Positions 12,882 through 25,000 of a stretch of 64,000 bases of DNA are shown in pieces. The position numbers were made by a program, and so were the translations under genes. Source of the DNA: Cercis canadensis (lineage: Eukaryota; Streptophyta; Magnoliopsida; Fabales; Fabaceae); contig QAOA01001436.1 in NCBI GenBank assembly GCA_003255065.1, positions 1,265,986 through 1,329,985 of the forward strand. Reading direction: 5' to 3'. The notes beneath the pieces were generated by a model. The model searched no databases, had not been told where the DNA came from, and saw nothing but the letters and a program-made list of their open reading frames with translations. The stretch's first letter is position 1, and every line of letters begins with the position of its first letter.

Positions 12882-14990
12882 TATTTGGGAAGGGGATGTT
12901 TCCTAGAGGGTCAATGTATCTGGCCCGGGACCCTGTTTCGGTTCGTCCCTGTATCTGACTCGGATAATTTTCTTAGGTTCCACTGTATCTGGACTGGGAC
13001 CATGTTTCGGGTCGTCCTTGTCTCTGACTCGGATATTTTTCATGTGTTTCACTGTACTTGGTAAGGAACTTTTTCCAGGTGGGCCATTGTATCTGGCCCG
13101 TGACCCTATTTCGGTTCGTCCCTCTATCTGACTCAGATATTTTTCTTGGGTTTCACTGTATCTGGGAAGGTACTGTTTCCTGGTGGGTCATTGAATCTGG
13201 CCCGGGACCCTGTTTCGGTTCGTCCCTCTCTCTGACTCGGATATTTTTCTTTGGTTCCACTGTATCTGGACTAGGACCATGTTTCGGGTCGTCCTTATTT
13301 CTGACTCGGATATTTTTCATGGGTTTCTCTATAATTTGGAAGGGACTATTTCCCGGTGGGTCATTGTATCTGGCCTGTCACCCTGTTTCGGGTCGTCCCT
13401 GTATTGGGTTCGTAAATTTTTCTTTGGTTTCACTGTGTCTGACCTAGGACCCTATTTCGGTTCGTCCTTGTACCTGACTCGGATATTTTTCTTTGGGTTT
13501 CACTGTATTTGGGAAGGGTTTGTTTCCTAGATGGTCAATGTATCTGGCCCAGGACCCTGTTTCGAGTCATCCCTGTATCTGACTCGGATATTTTTCTTGG
13601 GTTTCACTGTATTTGGGTAGGGACTGTTTCCTGGTAGGTCATTGTATCTGGCCTGTGACCCTTATTCTATTCGTCCCTTTATCTGACTCAAATATTTTTC
13701 TTGGGTTTCTCTGTAATTGAGAAGGGACTGTTTCCCGGTGGGACATTGTATCTGGCCTGTGACCCTGTTTCGGGTCGTCCCTGTATCTGGCTCGGATATT
13801 TTTCTTTGGTTTCACTGTATCTGACCTGGGACCCAGTTTCGTTTCGTCCTTTTATCTGACTCAGATATTTTCTTTGGTTTCACTGCAACCGACCTGGGAC
13901 CCAGTTTCTGTTCGTCCTTGTTTCTGACTCAGAAATTTTTCTTTGGTTTCACTGTATCTGACCTAGGACCCTATTTCGGTTCGTCCTTGTATCTGACTCG
14001 GATATTTTTCTTTGGTTTCACTGTTTCTGACCTGGGACCCTGTTTCGGTTCGTCCCTATATCTAACTCGGATATTTTTTTTGGGTTTCACTGTATTTGGG
14101 AAGGGTTTGTTTCCTAGATGGTCAATGTATCTGGCCCGGGAACTTGTTTCGAGTCGTCCCTGTATCTGACTCGGATATTTTTCTTGGGTTTCACTGTATT
14201 TGAGTAGGGACTGTTTCCTGGTGGGTCATTGTATCTGGCCCGTGACCCTTATTCAGTTCGTCCCTTTATCTGACTCAAATATTTTTCTTGGGTTTCTCTG
14301 TAGTTGGGAAGGGACTCTTTCCCGCTGGGTCATTGTATCTGGCCTGGGACCCTGTTTCGGGTCGTCCCTGTATCTGGCTCGGATATTTTTCTTTGGTTTC
14401 ACTGTATCTGAGCTGGGACCTTGTTTCGGTTCGTCCTTGTATTTGACTCGGATATTTTTCTTGGGTTTCACTGTATCTGACCTGGGACCCTGTTTCGGTT
14501 CGTCCCTATATCAAACTCGGATATTTTTCTTGGGTTTGACTGTATTTGGGAAGGGGTTATTTCCTAGAGGGTCAATGTATCTGGGCCGGGACCCTGTTTC
14601 GAGTCGTCCCTGTATCTGACTCGGATAATTTTTTTCGGTTTCACTGTATCTGGGAAGGTACTGCTTCCTGGTAGGTTATTGAATCTGGCCCGGGATCCTG
14701 TTTCTGTTCTTCCCTCTATCTGACTTAGATATATTTTTTGTGGCTTCACTGTATCTGACCTGGGACCCAGTTTTGTTTCGTCCTTGTATCTAACTCGGAT
14801 ATTTTTCTTTGGTTCCACTGCTTCCTACCTGGGACCCAGTTTCAGTTCGTCCTTGTTTCTGACTCGGATATTTTTCTTTGGTTTCACTGTATCTGACCTG
14901 GGACCCTGTTTCGGTTCGTCCTTGTATCTGACTCGGATATTTTTCTTTGGTTTCACTGTATCTGACCTGGGACTCTGTTTCGGTTCGTCC

Positions 14991-14991
14991 N
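14991..14991. other. Single ambiguous base (N) at a repeat-phase break
   Basis: The only N noticed in the window. Upstream is a nearly complete b half-unit ending CGTCC. Downstream the sequence resumes inside another b half-unit (CCCATGACCCTATTTCGG), with no a half-unit between them. The phase break suggests an assembly or clone join with an unknown amount of missing array rather than one uncertain base. Confidence 0.8.
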
Positions 14992-14999
14992 CCCATGAC

Positions 15000-17565
15000 C
15001 CTATTTCGGTTCGTTCCTCTATCTGTCTCAGATTTTTTTCTTGGGTTTCACTGTATCAGGGAAGGTACTGTTTCCTGGTGGGACATTGAATCTGGCCCGG
15101 GACCCTGTTTCGGTTCGTCCCTCTCTCTGGCTCGGATATTTTTCTTTGGTTTCACTTTATCTGACCTAGGTCCCTGTTTCGGGTCGTCCCTGTATCTGAA
15201 TCGGATATTTTTCTTGGGTTTCACTGTATTTGGGAAGGGACTATTTCCTGGTAGGTCATTGTATCTGGAATGTGACCCTGTTTCAATTCGTCCTTGTATT
15301 TAACCCGTATATTTTTCTTGGGTTTCTCTGTAGTTGGGAAGGGACTGTTTCCCGGTGGGTCATTGTATCTGGCCTGTGACCCTGTTTCGGGTCGTCCCTG
15401 TATCTGGCTCGGATATTTTTCTTTGGTTTCACTGTATCTGCCTGGGATCCTATTTCGGTTCGTTCTTGTATCTGACTCGGATATTTTTCTTCGGTTTCAC
15501 TAAATCTGACCTAGTACCCTGTTTCGGTTCGTCCCTATATCTAACTCAGATATTTTTCTTGGGTTTCACTGTATTTGGAAATGGGTTTTTTCCTAGAGGG
15601 ACAGTGTATCTAGGCCGGGACCCTGTTTCGAGTCGTCCCAGTATCTGACTCAGATAATTTTCTTGGGTTTCACTGTATCTTGGAAGGTACTGTTTCCTGG
15701 TGGGTCATTGATTCTGGCCCAGGACCCTTTTTCGGTTCGTCCCTCTATCTGACTCAGATATTTTTCTTGGGTTTCTCTGTAGTTGAGAAGGGACTGTTTC
15801 CCGTGGGGCGATTGTATCTGGCCTGTGACCCTGTTTCGGGTCGTCCCTGTATCTGGCTCGGATATTTTTCTTTGGTTTCACTGTATCTGACCTGGGACCA
15901 TGTTTCGGGTCGTCCTTGTATCTGACTCGGATATTTTTCATGGGTTTCACTGTACTTGGGAAGGGACTGTTTCCTGGTGGATCATTGTATCTGGCCCGTG
16001 ACCCTATTTAGGTTCGTCCCTCTATCTCACTCAGATAATTTTCTTGGGTTTCACTGTATCTGGGAACGTTCTGTTTCCTGGTGGGTCATTGAATCTGGCC
16101 CGGGAACCTGTTTCGGATCGCCCCTCTCTCTGACTCAGATATTTTTCTTTGGTTTCACTATATCTGACCTAGGACCCTGTTTCGGTTCGTCCCTGTATCT
16201 GAATCTGATATTTTTCTTGGGTTTCACTGTATTTGGGACGGGACTATTTCCTGGTGGGTCATTGTATTTGGCCTGTGACCCTGTTTCGGGTCGTCCCTGT
16301 ATCTGGCTCGGATATTTTTCTTTGGTTTCACTGTATCTGACCTGGGACCCTCTTTCGGTTCGTTCTTGTATCTGACTCGGATATTTTTCTTCGGTTTCAC
16401 TGTATCTGGTCTGGTACCCTGTTTCGGTTCGTCCCTATATCTAACTTGGATATTTTTCTTGGGTTTCCCTGTATTTGAGAAGGGGTTGTTTCGTAGAGGG
16501 ACAACGTATCTGGCCCGGGACGCTGTTTCGAGTCGTCCCTGTCTCTGACTCGCATAATTTTCCTGGGTTTCACTGTATCTGGGAAGGTACAGTTTCCTAG
16601 TTGGTCATCGAATCTGGCCCGGGATCCTGTTTCGGTTCGTCTCTCTATCTGTCTCAGATTTTTTTCTTGGGTTTCACTCTATCAGGGAAGGTACTGTTTT
16701 CTGGGGGGTCATTGAATCTGGCCCGGGACCCTGTTTCGGTTCGTCCCTCACTCTGACTCGGATATTTTTCTTTGGTTTCACTTTATCTGACCTAGGTCCT
16801 TGTTTCGGTTCGTCCCTGTATCTGAATCGGATATTTTTCTTCGGTTTCACTGTATTTGGGAAGGGACTATTTGCTGGTAGGTCATTGTATCTGGAATGTG
16901 ACCCTGTTTCGATTAGTCCTTGTATTTAACTCGTATATTTTTCTTGGGTTTCTCTGTAGTTGGGAAGGGACTGTTTCCCGGTGGGACATTGTATCTGGCC
17001 TGTGACCCTGTTTCGGGTCGTCCCTGTATCTGGCTCGGATATTTTTCTTTGGTTTCACTGTATCTGACCTGGGACCCTGTTTCGGTTCATTCTTGTATCT
17101 GACTCGGATATTTTTCTTCGGTTTCACTGTATCTGACCTGGTACCCTGTTTCGGTTCGTCCCTATATCTAACTCGGATATTTTTCTTGGGTTTCACTGTA
17201 TTTGGAAAGGGGTTTTTTCCTAGAGGGTCAGTGTATCTAGGCCAGGACCCTGTTTCGAGTCGTCCCTGTATCTGACTCAGATAATTTTCTTGGGTTTCAC
17301 TGTATCTTGGAAGGTACTGTTTCCTGGTGGGTCATTCATTCTGGCCCGGGACCCTTTTTCGGTTCGTCCCTCTATCTGACTCAGATATTTTTCTTGGGTT
17401 TCTCTGTAGTTGGGAAGGGACTGTTTCCCGTGGGGCGATTGTATCTGGCCTGTGACCCTGTTTCGGGTCGTCCCCGTATCTGGCTCGGATATTTTTCTTT
17501 GGTTTCACTGTATCTGACCTGGGAACCTGTTTCGGTTCGTCCTTGTATCAGACTCGGATATTTTT
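15000..17565 (+). repeat. Tandem duplication, period about 1,626 bp
   Basis: About 1.6 copies in tandem. Private variants recur 1,626-1,627 bp apart: ATCTGTCTCAGATTTTTT followed by TATCAGGG at 15021 and 16647, and CCCGTGGGGCG at 15800 and 17427. Similarity ends near 17565. The same CCCGTGGGGCG marker recurs at 35770 and 39374, so this block has relatives in the 35-41 kb region. Copy edges are approximate because the background is itself repetitive. Confidence 0.8.
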
Positions 17566-17648
17566 CTTTGGTTTCACTGTATCTGACCTAGGACCCTGTT
17601 TCGGTTCGTCCCTCTATCTGAATCAGATATTTTTCTTTGGTTTCACTA

Positions 17649-17684
17649 TATCTGACCTAGGACCCTGTTTCTTAGGTTTCACTG
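17649..17684 (+). repeat. Fused b/a remnant (33-bp deletion)
   Basis: A b half-unit runs to CCCTGTTTC and then continues directly as the last 13 bases of an a half-unit (TTAGGTTTCACTG). The 69-bp unit is cut to 36 bp. The join falls at TTTC, which occurs in both partners, consistent with a deletion at short homology. Confidence 0.8.
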
Positions 17685-17859
17685 TATTTGGGAAGGGTTT
17701 TTTCCTAGAGTGTCAATGTATCAAGCCTGGGACCCTGTTTCGAATCGTCCATGTATCTGACTCGGATAATTTTCTTGGGTTTCACTGTATCGGAGAAGGT
17801 ACTGCTTCCTGGTGGGTCAATGAATCTGGCCCGGGACCCTGTTTCGGTTCGTCCCTTTA

Positions 17860-20320
17860 TCTGACTCAGATATTTTTCTTTGGTTTCACTGTATCTGACC
17901 TGGGACCCTGTTTCGGTACGTCCCTATAGCTCACTCGGATATCTTTCTTAGGTTCCACTGTATTTGGACTGGGACCATGTTTCGGGTCGTCCTTGTATCT
18001 GACTCGGTTATTTTTCATGGGTTTCACTGTACTTGGGAAGGGACTGTTCCTGTTGGGTCATTGTATCTAGCCCGTGACCCTGTTACGATTCGTTCTTGCA
18101 TCTCACCTGTATATTTCTCTTGGGTTTCTCTGTAGTTAGTAAGGGACTGTTTCCCGGTGGGTCATTGTATCCGGCCTGTGACCCTGTGTCGGGTCGTCAC
18201 TGTATCTGGCTCAGATTTTTTTCTTCGGGTTCACTGTATTTGACCTGGGACCCTGTTTCGGTTCGTCCCTCCGTTTAACTCGGATATTTTTCTTGGGTTT
18301 CACTTTATTTGGGAAGGGGTTGTTTCCTAGAAGGACAATGTTTCTGCCCTGGGACCTTGTTTCGAGTTGTCCCTGTCTCTGACTCAGATAATTTTCTTGG
18401 GTTTCACTGTATCTGGGAAGGTACTGTTTCCTAGTGGGTCATTGAATCTGGCCCGGGACCCTGTTTCGGTTCGTCCCTCTATCTGACTAAGATATTTTTC
18501 TTTGGTTTCACATTATCTGACCTGGGACCCTGTTTTGTTTCGTCCCTATATCTGACTAGGATATTTTTCTTAGGTTCCACTGTATCTGGACTGGAACCAT
18601 GTTTCAGTTCGTCCTTGTATCTGACTCGGATATTTTTCATGGATTTCACTGTACTTGGGAAGGGACTGTTTCCTGGTGGTTCATTGTATCTGGCCCGTGA
18701 CCTTATTTCGGTTCTTCCCTCTATCTGACTCAGATATTTTTCTTGGGTTTCTCTGTAGTTGGGAAGGTACTGTTTTCCGGTGGGCTATTGTATCTGGCCT
18801 GTGACCCTATTTCGGGTCGTCCCTGTATCTGACTCGGATATTTTTCTTTGGTTTCACTGTATCTGACCTGGGACCATGTTTCGGTTTATCCTTGAATCTG
18901 ACTCGGATATTTTTCTTTGGTTTCACTATATCTGACCTGGGACCTTGTTTCGGTTCTTCCTTATATCTAACACGGATATTTTTCTTGGGTTTCACTGTAT
19001 ATGAGAAGGGGTTGTTTCCTAGAGGGACAATGTCTCTGGCCCGGGACCCTGTTTCAAGTCGTCCCTGTCTCTAACTCGGATAATTTTATTGGGTTTCACT
19101 GTATCTGGGAAGGTAATGTTTCCTAATGGGTCATCGAATCTAGCTCGGGACCCTGTTTCGGTTCGTCCCTCTATCTGACTCAGATATTTTTCTTTGGTTT
19201 CACTGTATCTGACCTGGGACCCTGTTTCGGTACGTCCCTATAGCTCACTCGGATATTTTTCTTAGGTTCCACTGTATATGGACTGGGACCATGTTTCGGG
19301 TCGTCCTTGTATCTGACTCGGATATTTTTCATGGGTTTCACTGTACTTGGGAAGGGACTGTTTCCTGTTGGGTCATTGTATCTAGCCCGTGACCCTGTTT
19401 CGATTCGTTCTTGCATCTCACCTGTATATTTTTCTTGGGTTTCTCTGTAGTTAGTAAGGGACTGTTTCCCGGTGGGTCATTGTATCTGGCCTGTGACACT
19501 GTTTCGGGTCGTCACTGTATCTGGCTCAGATTTTTTTCTTCGGTTTCACTGTATTTGACCTGGGACCCTGTTTCGGTTCGTCCCTCCGTCTAACTCGGAT
19601 ATTTTCTTGGGTTTCACTTTATTTGGGAAGGGGTTGTTTCCTAGAGGGACAATGTATCTGCCCTGGGACCTTGTTTCGAGTCGTCCCTGTCTCTGACTCG
19701 GATAATTTTCTTGGGTTTCACTGTATCTGGGAAGGTACTGTTTCCTAGTGGGTCATTGAATCTGGCCCGGGACCCTGTTTCGGTTCGTCCCTCTATCTGA
19801 CTCAGATATTTTTCTTTTGTTTCACTTTATCTGACCTGGGACCCTGTTTCGGTTCGTACCTGTATCTAACTAGGATATTTTTCTTAGGTTCCACTGTATC
19901 TGGACTGGAACCATGTTTCGGGTCGTCCTTGGATCTGACTCGGATATTTTTCATGGATTTCACTGTACTTGGGAAGGGACTGTTTCCTGGTGGGTCATTG
20001 TATCTGGCCCGTGACCTTATTTCGGTTCGTCCCTCTATCTGACTCAGATATTTTTCTTGGGTTTCTCTGTAGTTGGGAAGGTACTGTTTTCCGGTGGGCT
20101 ATTGTATCTGGCCTGTGACCCTGTTTCAGGTCGTCCCTGTATCTGACTCGGATATTTTTCTTTGGTTTCACTATATCTGACCTGGGACCATGTTTCGGTT
20201 CATCCTTGTATCTGACTCGGATATTTTTCTTTGGTTTCACTATATCTGACGTGGGACCCTGTTTCGGTTCGTCCTTATATCTAACTCGGATATTTTTCTT
20301 GGGTTTCACTGTATTTGGGA
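17860..20320 (+). repeat. Tandem duplication, period about 1,314 bp (first locus)
   Basis: Private markers repeat 1,314 bp apart: GGTACGTCCCTATAGCTCAC at 17917 and 19231 (from TACG), the CACCTGTATATTT variant of half-unit a near 18110 and 19425, and a shared run near 18892 and 20206. A further relative lies 2,073 bp on, near 21304 and 21484. The length is close to two higher-order repeat units. The second copy is the closest relative seen of the 43.7-44.7 kb region. Confidence 0.8.
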
Positions 20321-21970
20321 AGGGGTTGTTTCCTAGAGGGTCAATGTATCTGGCCCAGGAACCTGTTTCGAGTCGTCCCTGTATTTGACTCGGATAATTT
20401 TCTTGGGTTTCACTGTATCTGGAAAGGTACTTTTTCCTGGTGGGTCATTGAATCTGGACCGAGACTTTGTTTCGGTTCGTCCCTCTATCTGAATCAGATA
20501 TTTTTCTTTGGTTTCACTATATCTGACCTAGGACCCTGTTTTGGTTCGTCCCTGTATCTGACTCAGATATTTTTCTTTGGTTTGAATTTATTTGATCTGC
20601 GAACCTGTTTCGGTTCGTCTCTATATCTAACTCGGATATTTTTCTTAGGTTTCACTGTATTTGGGAAGGGGTTTTTTCCTAGAGTGTCAATGTATCAAGC
20701 TTGGGACCCTGTTTCGAGTCGTCCCTGTATCTGACTCGGATAATTTTCTTGGGTTTCACTGTATCTGAGAAGGTACTGTTTCCTGGTGGGTCAATGAATC
20801 TGGCCCGGGTCCCTGTTTTGGTTCTTCCCTCTATCTGACTTAGATATTTTTCTTTGGTTTCACTGTATCTGACCTGGGACCCTGAATCGGGTCGTCCTTG
20901 TATCTGACTCGGATATTTTTCTTTGGTTTCACTGTATCTGACCTGGTACCCTGTTCGGTTCGTCCTTGTATCTGACTCGGATATTTTTCTTTGGTTTCAC
21001 TGTATCTGACCTGGACCCTTTTTCGGTTCATCCCTATATCTAACTTGGATATTTTTCTTGGGTTTCACTGTATTTGAGAAAGGGTTGTTTCCTAGAGGGA
21101 CAATGTATCTGGCCCGGGACCCTGTTTCGAGTCGTACCTGTCACTGACTCGGATAATTTTATTGGGTTTCACTGTATCTGGGAAGGTACTGTTTCCTAAT
21201 GGGTGATCGAATCTAGCCCGGGACCCTGTTTCGGTTCGTCCTTCTATCTTACTCAAATATTTTTCTTTGGTTTCACTGTATCTGACCTGGGACCCTGTTT
21301 CGGTACGTCCCTGTAGCTCACTCGGATATTTTTCTTAGGTTCCACTGTATCTGGACTGGGACCATGTTTCGGGTCGTCCTTGTATCTGACTCGGATATTT
21401 TTCATGGGTTTCACTGTACTTGGGAAGAGTCTGTTTCCTGTTCGATTATTGTATCTAGCCCGTGACCCTGTTTCGATTCGTTCTTGCATCTCACCTGTAT
21501 ATTTTTCTTGGGTTTCTCTGAAGTTGGTAAGGGACTGTTTCCCGGTGGGTCATTGTATCTGGCCTGTGACCCTGTTTCGGGTCGTCACTATATCTGCCTC
21601 AGATTTTTTTCTTCGGTTTCACTGTATCTAACCTGGGACCCAGTTTCGGTTCGTCCCTCCGTCTAACTCGGATATTTTTCTTGGGTTTCACTTTATTTTG
21701 GAAGGGGTTGTTTCCTAGAGGGACAATGTATCTGCCCTGGGACCCTGTTTCGAGTCGTCCCTGTCTCTGACTCGGATAATTTTCTTGGGTTTCACTATAT
21801 CTTGGAAGGTATTGTTTCCTAGTGGGTCGTTCAATCTGGCCCGGGTGCCTGTTTCGGTTCGTCCCTTTATCTGACTAGGATATTTTTCTTAGGTTCCACT
21901 GTATCTGGACTGGAACCATGTTTAGGGTCATCCTTGTATCTGACTCGGATATTTTTCATGGATTTCACTA

Positions 21971-22003
21971 TACTTGGGAAGGGACTATTTGACCTTATTT
22001 CGG
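21971..22003 (+). repeat. Fused c3/b3 remnant
   Basis: A c3 half-unit starting TACTTGGGAAGGGACTATTT breaks after 21990 and joins GACCTTATTTCGG of the following b3 half-unit. The missing bases include the end of c and the start of b, so two half-units are reduced to about one. Confidence 0.75.
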
Positions 22004-25000
22004 TTCATCCCTCTATCTGAAACAGATATTTTTCTTGGGTTTCTCTGTAGTTGGGAAGGTACTGTTTTCCGGTGGGCTATTGTATCTGGCCTGTGACCCT
22101 GTTTCGGGTCGTCCCTTTATCTGACTTGGATATTTTTCTTTGGTTTCACTGTAACTGACCTGGGACCCTGCTTCGGTTCATCCTTGAATCTGACTCGGAT
22201 ATTTTTCTTTGGTTTCACTATATCTGACCTGGGACCTGTTTCGGTTCATCCTTATATCTAACTCGGATATTTTTCTTGGGTTTCACTGTATTTGGGAAGG
22301 GGATGTTTCCTAGAGGATCAATGTATCTGGCCCGGGACCCTGTTTCGAGTCATCCCTGTATCTGACTCGGATAATTTTCTTGGGTGTCACAGTATGTGGA
22401 AAGGTACTATTTCCTGGTGGGTCATTGAATATGGCCCGGGACCCTGTTTCGGTTCGTCCCTCTATCTGACTCAGATATTTTTTTTTTATTTTACTCTATC
22501 TGACCTGGACCCAGTTTCATTTCGTCCTTGTATCTGACTCAAATATTTTTCTTTGGTTTCACTGTATCTGACCTGGGACCCTGTTTCGATTCGTCCCTAT
22601 ATCTAACTTGGATATTTTTCTTGGGTTGCCCTGTATTTGGGAAGAGGTTTTTTTCCTAGAGGGTCAATTTATCTAGCCCGGGACCCTGTTTCAAGTCGTC
22701 CCTGTATTTGACTCGGATAGTTTTCTTGGGTTTCACTGTATCTGAGAAGGTACTGTTTCTTGGTGGGTCATTGAATCTGGCCCGGGACCCTGTTTCGGTT
22801 CTTCCCTCTATCTGACTCAGATATTTTTCTTTGGTTTCACTATATCTGACCTAGGACCCTGTTTTGGTTCGTCCCTGTCTCTGACTCGGATATTTTTCTT
22901 GTATTTCACTGTATTTGGGAAGGGACTGTTTCCTGGTGGGTCAGTGTATGTGGCCCGTGACCCTTATTCGGTTCGTCCCTTTATCTGACTCAAATATTTT
23001 TCTTAGGTTTCTCTGCAGTTCAGAAGGGACTGTTTCCCGGTGGGATATTGTATCTGGCCTGTGACCCTGTTTCGGGTTGTCCCTGTATCTGGCTCGGATA
23101 TTTTTCTTTGGTTTCACTGTATCTGACCTGGGACCCAGTTTCGTTTCGTCCTTGTATCTGACTCAGATATTTTTCTTTGGTTTCACTGTATCTGTCTTGG
23201 GACCCTGTTTCGGTTCCTCCCTATATCTAACTCGGAAATTTTTCTTGGGTTTCACTGTATTTGGGAATGAGTTTTTTCCTAGAGGGTCAATGTATCTAGC
23301 TCGGGACCTTGTTTCGAGTCGTCCCTGTATCTGACTCGGATATTTTTCTTGGGTTTCACTGTATTTGGGAAGGGACTGGTTCCCGGTAGGTCATTGCATC
23401 TGGCCCGTGATCTTGTTTCGATTTGTCCTTGTATCTCACCCGTATATATTTCTTGGGTTTCTCTGTAGTTGGGAAGGGACCGTTTCCCGGTGGGTCATTG
23501 TATCTGGCCTGTGTCCCTGTTTCGGGTCATCCCTGTATCTGGCTCGGATATTTTTCTTTGGTTTCACTGTATCTGACCTGGGACCCTATTTCGGTTCGTC
23601 CTTGTATCTGACTCGAATATTTTTCTTTGGTTTCACTGTATCTGACCTGGGACCCTGTTTCGGTTCGTCCCTATATTTAACTCAGATATTTTTTTTGGGT
23701 TTCACTGTATTTGGGAAGGGGTTGTTTCCTAGAGGGTCAATGTATCTGGCCCGGGACCCTGTTTCGAGTCGTCCCTGTATCTGACTTGGATAATTTTCTT
23801 AGGTTTCACTGTATCTGTTAAAGTACTGTTTCCTAGTAGGTCCTTGAATCTAGCCCGGGACCCTGTTTCGGTTCGTCCCACTATCTGACTTAAATATTTT
23901 TCTTTGGTTTCACTGTATCTTACCTACGATCCTTTTTTTGTTCGTCCCTTTATCTGACTCGTATATTTTTCATAGGTTCCACTGTATCTGGACTGGGACC
24001 ATGTTTCGGGTTGTCCTTGTATCTGACTCGGATACTTTTCATGGGTATCACTGTACTTGGGAAGGGACTGTTTCCTGGTGGGTCAATGTATCTGACCTGG
24101 GACCCTGTTTCGGTTAGTCCTTGTATCTAACTCGGATATTTTTCTTTGGTTTCACTGTATCTGACCTGCGACCCTGTTTCGGTTCGTCCTTGTATCTGAC
24201 TCGGATATTTTTCTTTCGTTTCACTGTATCTAACCTGGGACCCTGTTTCGGTTCGTCCCTGTATCTGACTCGGATATTTTTCTTAGCTTCCACAGTATCT
24301 GGACTGGGACCATGTTTCGGATCGTTCCTGTATCTGACTCGGATATTTTTCATGGGTTTCACTGTACTTGGGAAGAGATTGTTTCCTGGTGGGTCATTGT
24401 ATCTGGCCCGTGACCCTGTTTCGGTTCGTCCTGCTATCTGACTCAGATATTTTTCTTGGGTTTTTCTATAGTTGGGAAGGGACTGTTTCCCGGTGAGTCA
24501 TTATATCTGGCCTGTTTCGGGTCGTCCCTGTATTGGGCTCGGAAATTTTTCTTTGGTTTCACTATATCTGACCTAGGACCCTATTTCGGTTCGTCCTTGT
24601 ATCTGACTCGGATATTTTGCTTTGGTTTCACTGTGTCTGACCTGGGACCCTGTTTTGGGTCCTCCCTATATCTAATTCGGATATTTTTTTTGGGTTTCAC
24701 CTTTATTTGGGAAGGGTTACTTTCCTAGATGGTCAATGTATCTGGCCCGAGACCCTGTTTCGAGTCGTCCCTGCATCTGACTCGGATATTTTTCTTGGGT
24801 TTCATTATATTTGGGAAGGGACTGTTTCCTGGTGGGTCAGTGTATATAGCCCGTGACCCTTATTCGGTTCGTCCTTTTATGTGACTCAAATATTTTTCTT
24901 GGGTTTCTCTGTAGTTGAGAAGGGACTGTTTCCCGGTGGGACATTGTTCTGGCCTGTGACCCTGTTTCAGGTCGTCCCTGTATCTGACTCGGATATTTTT

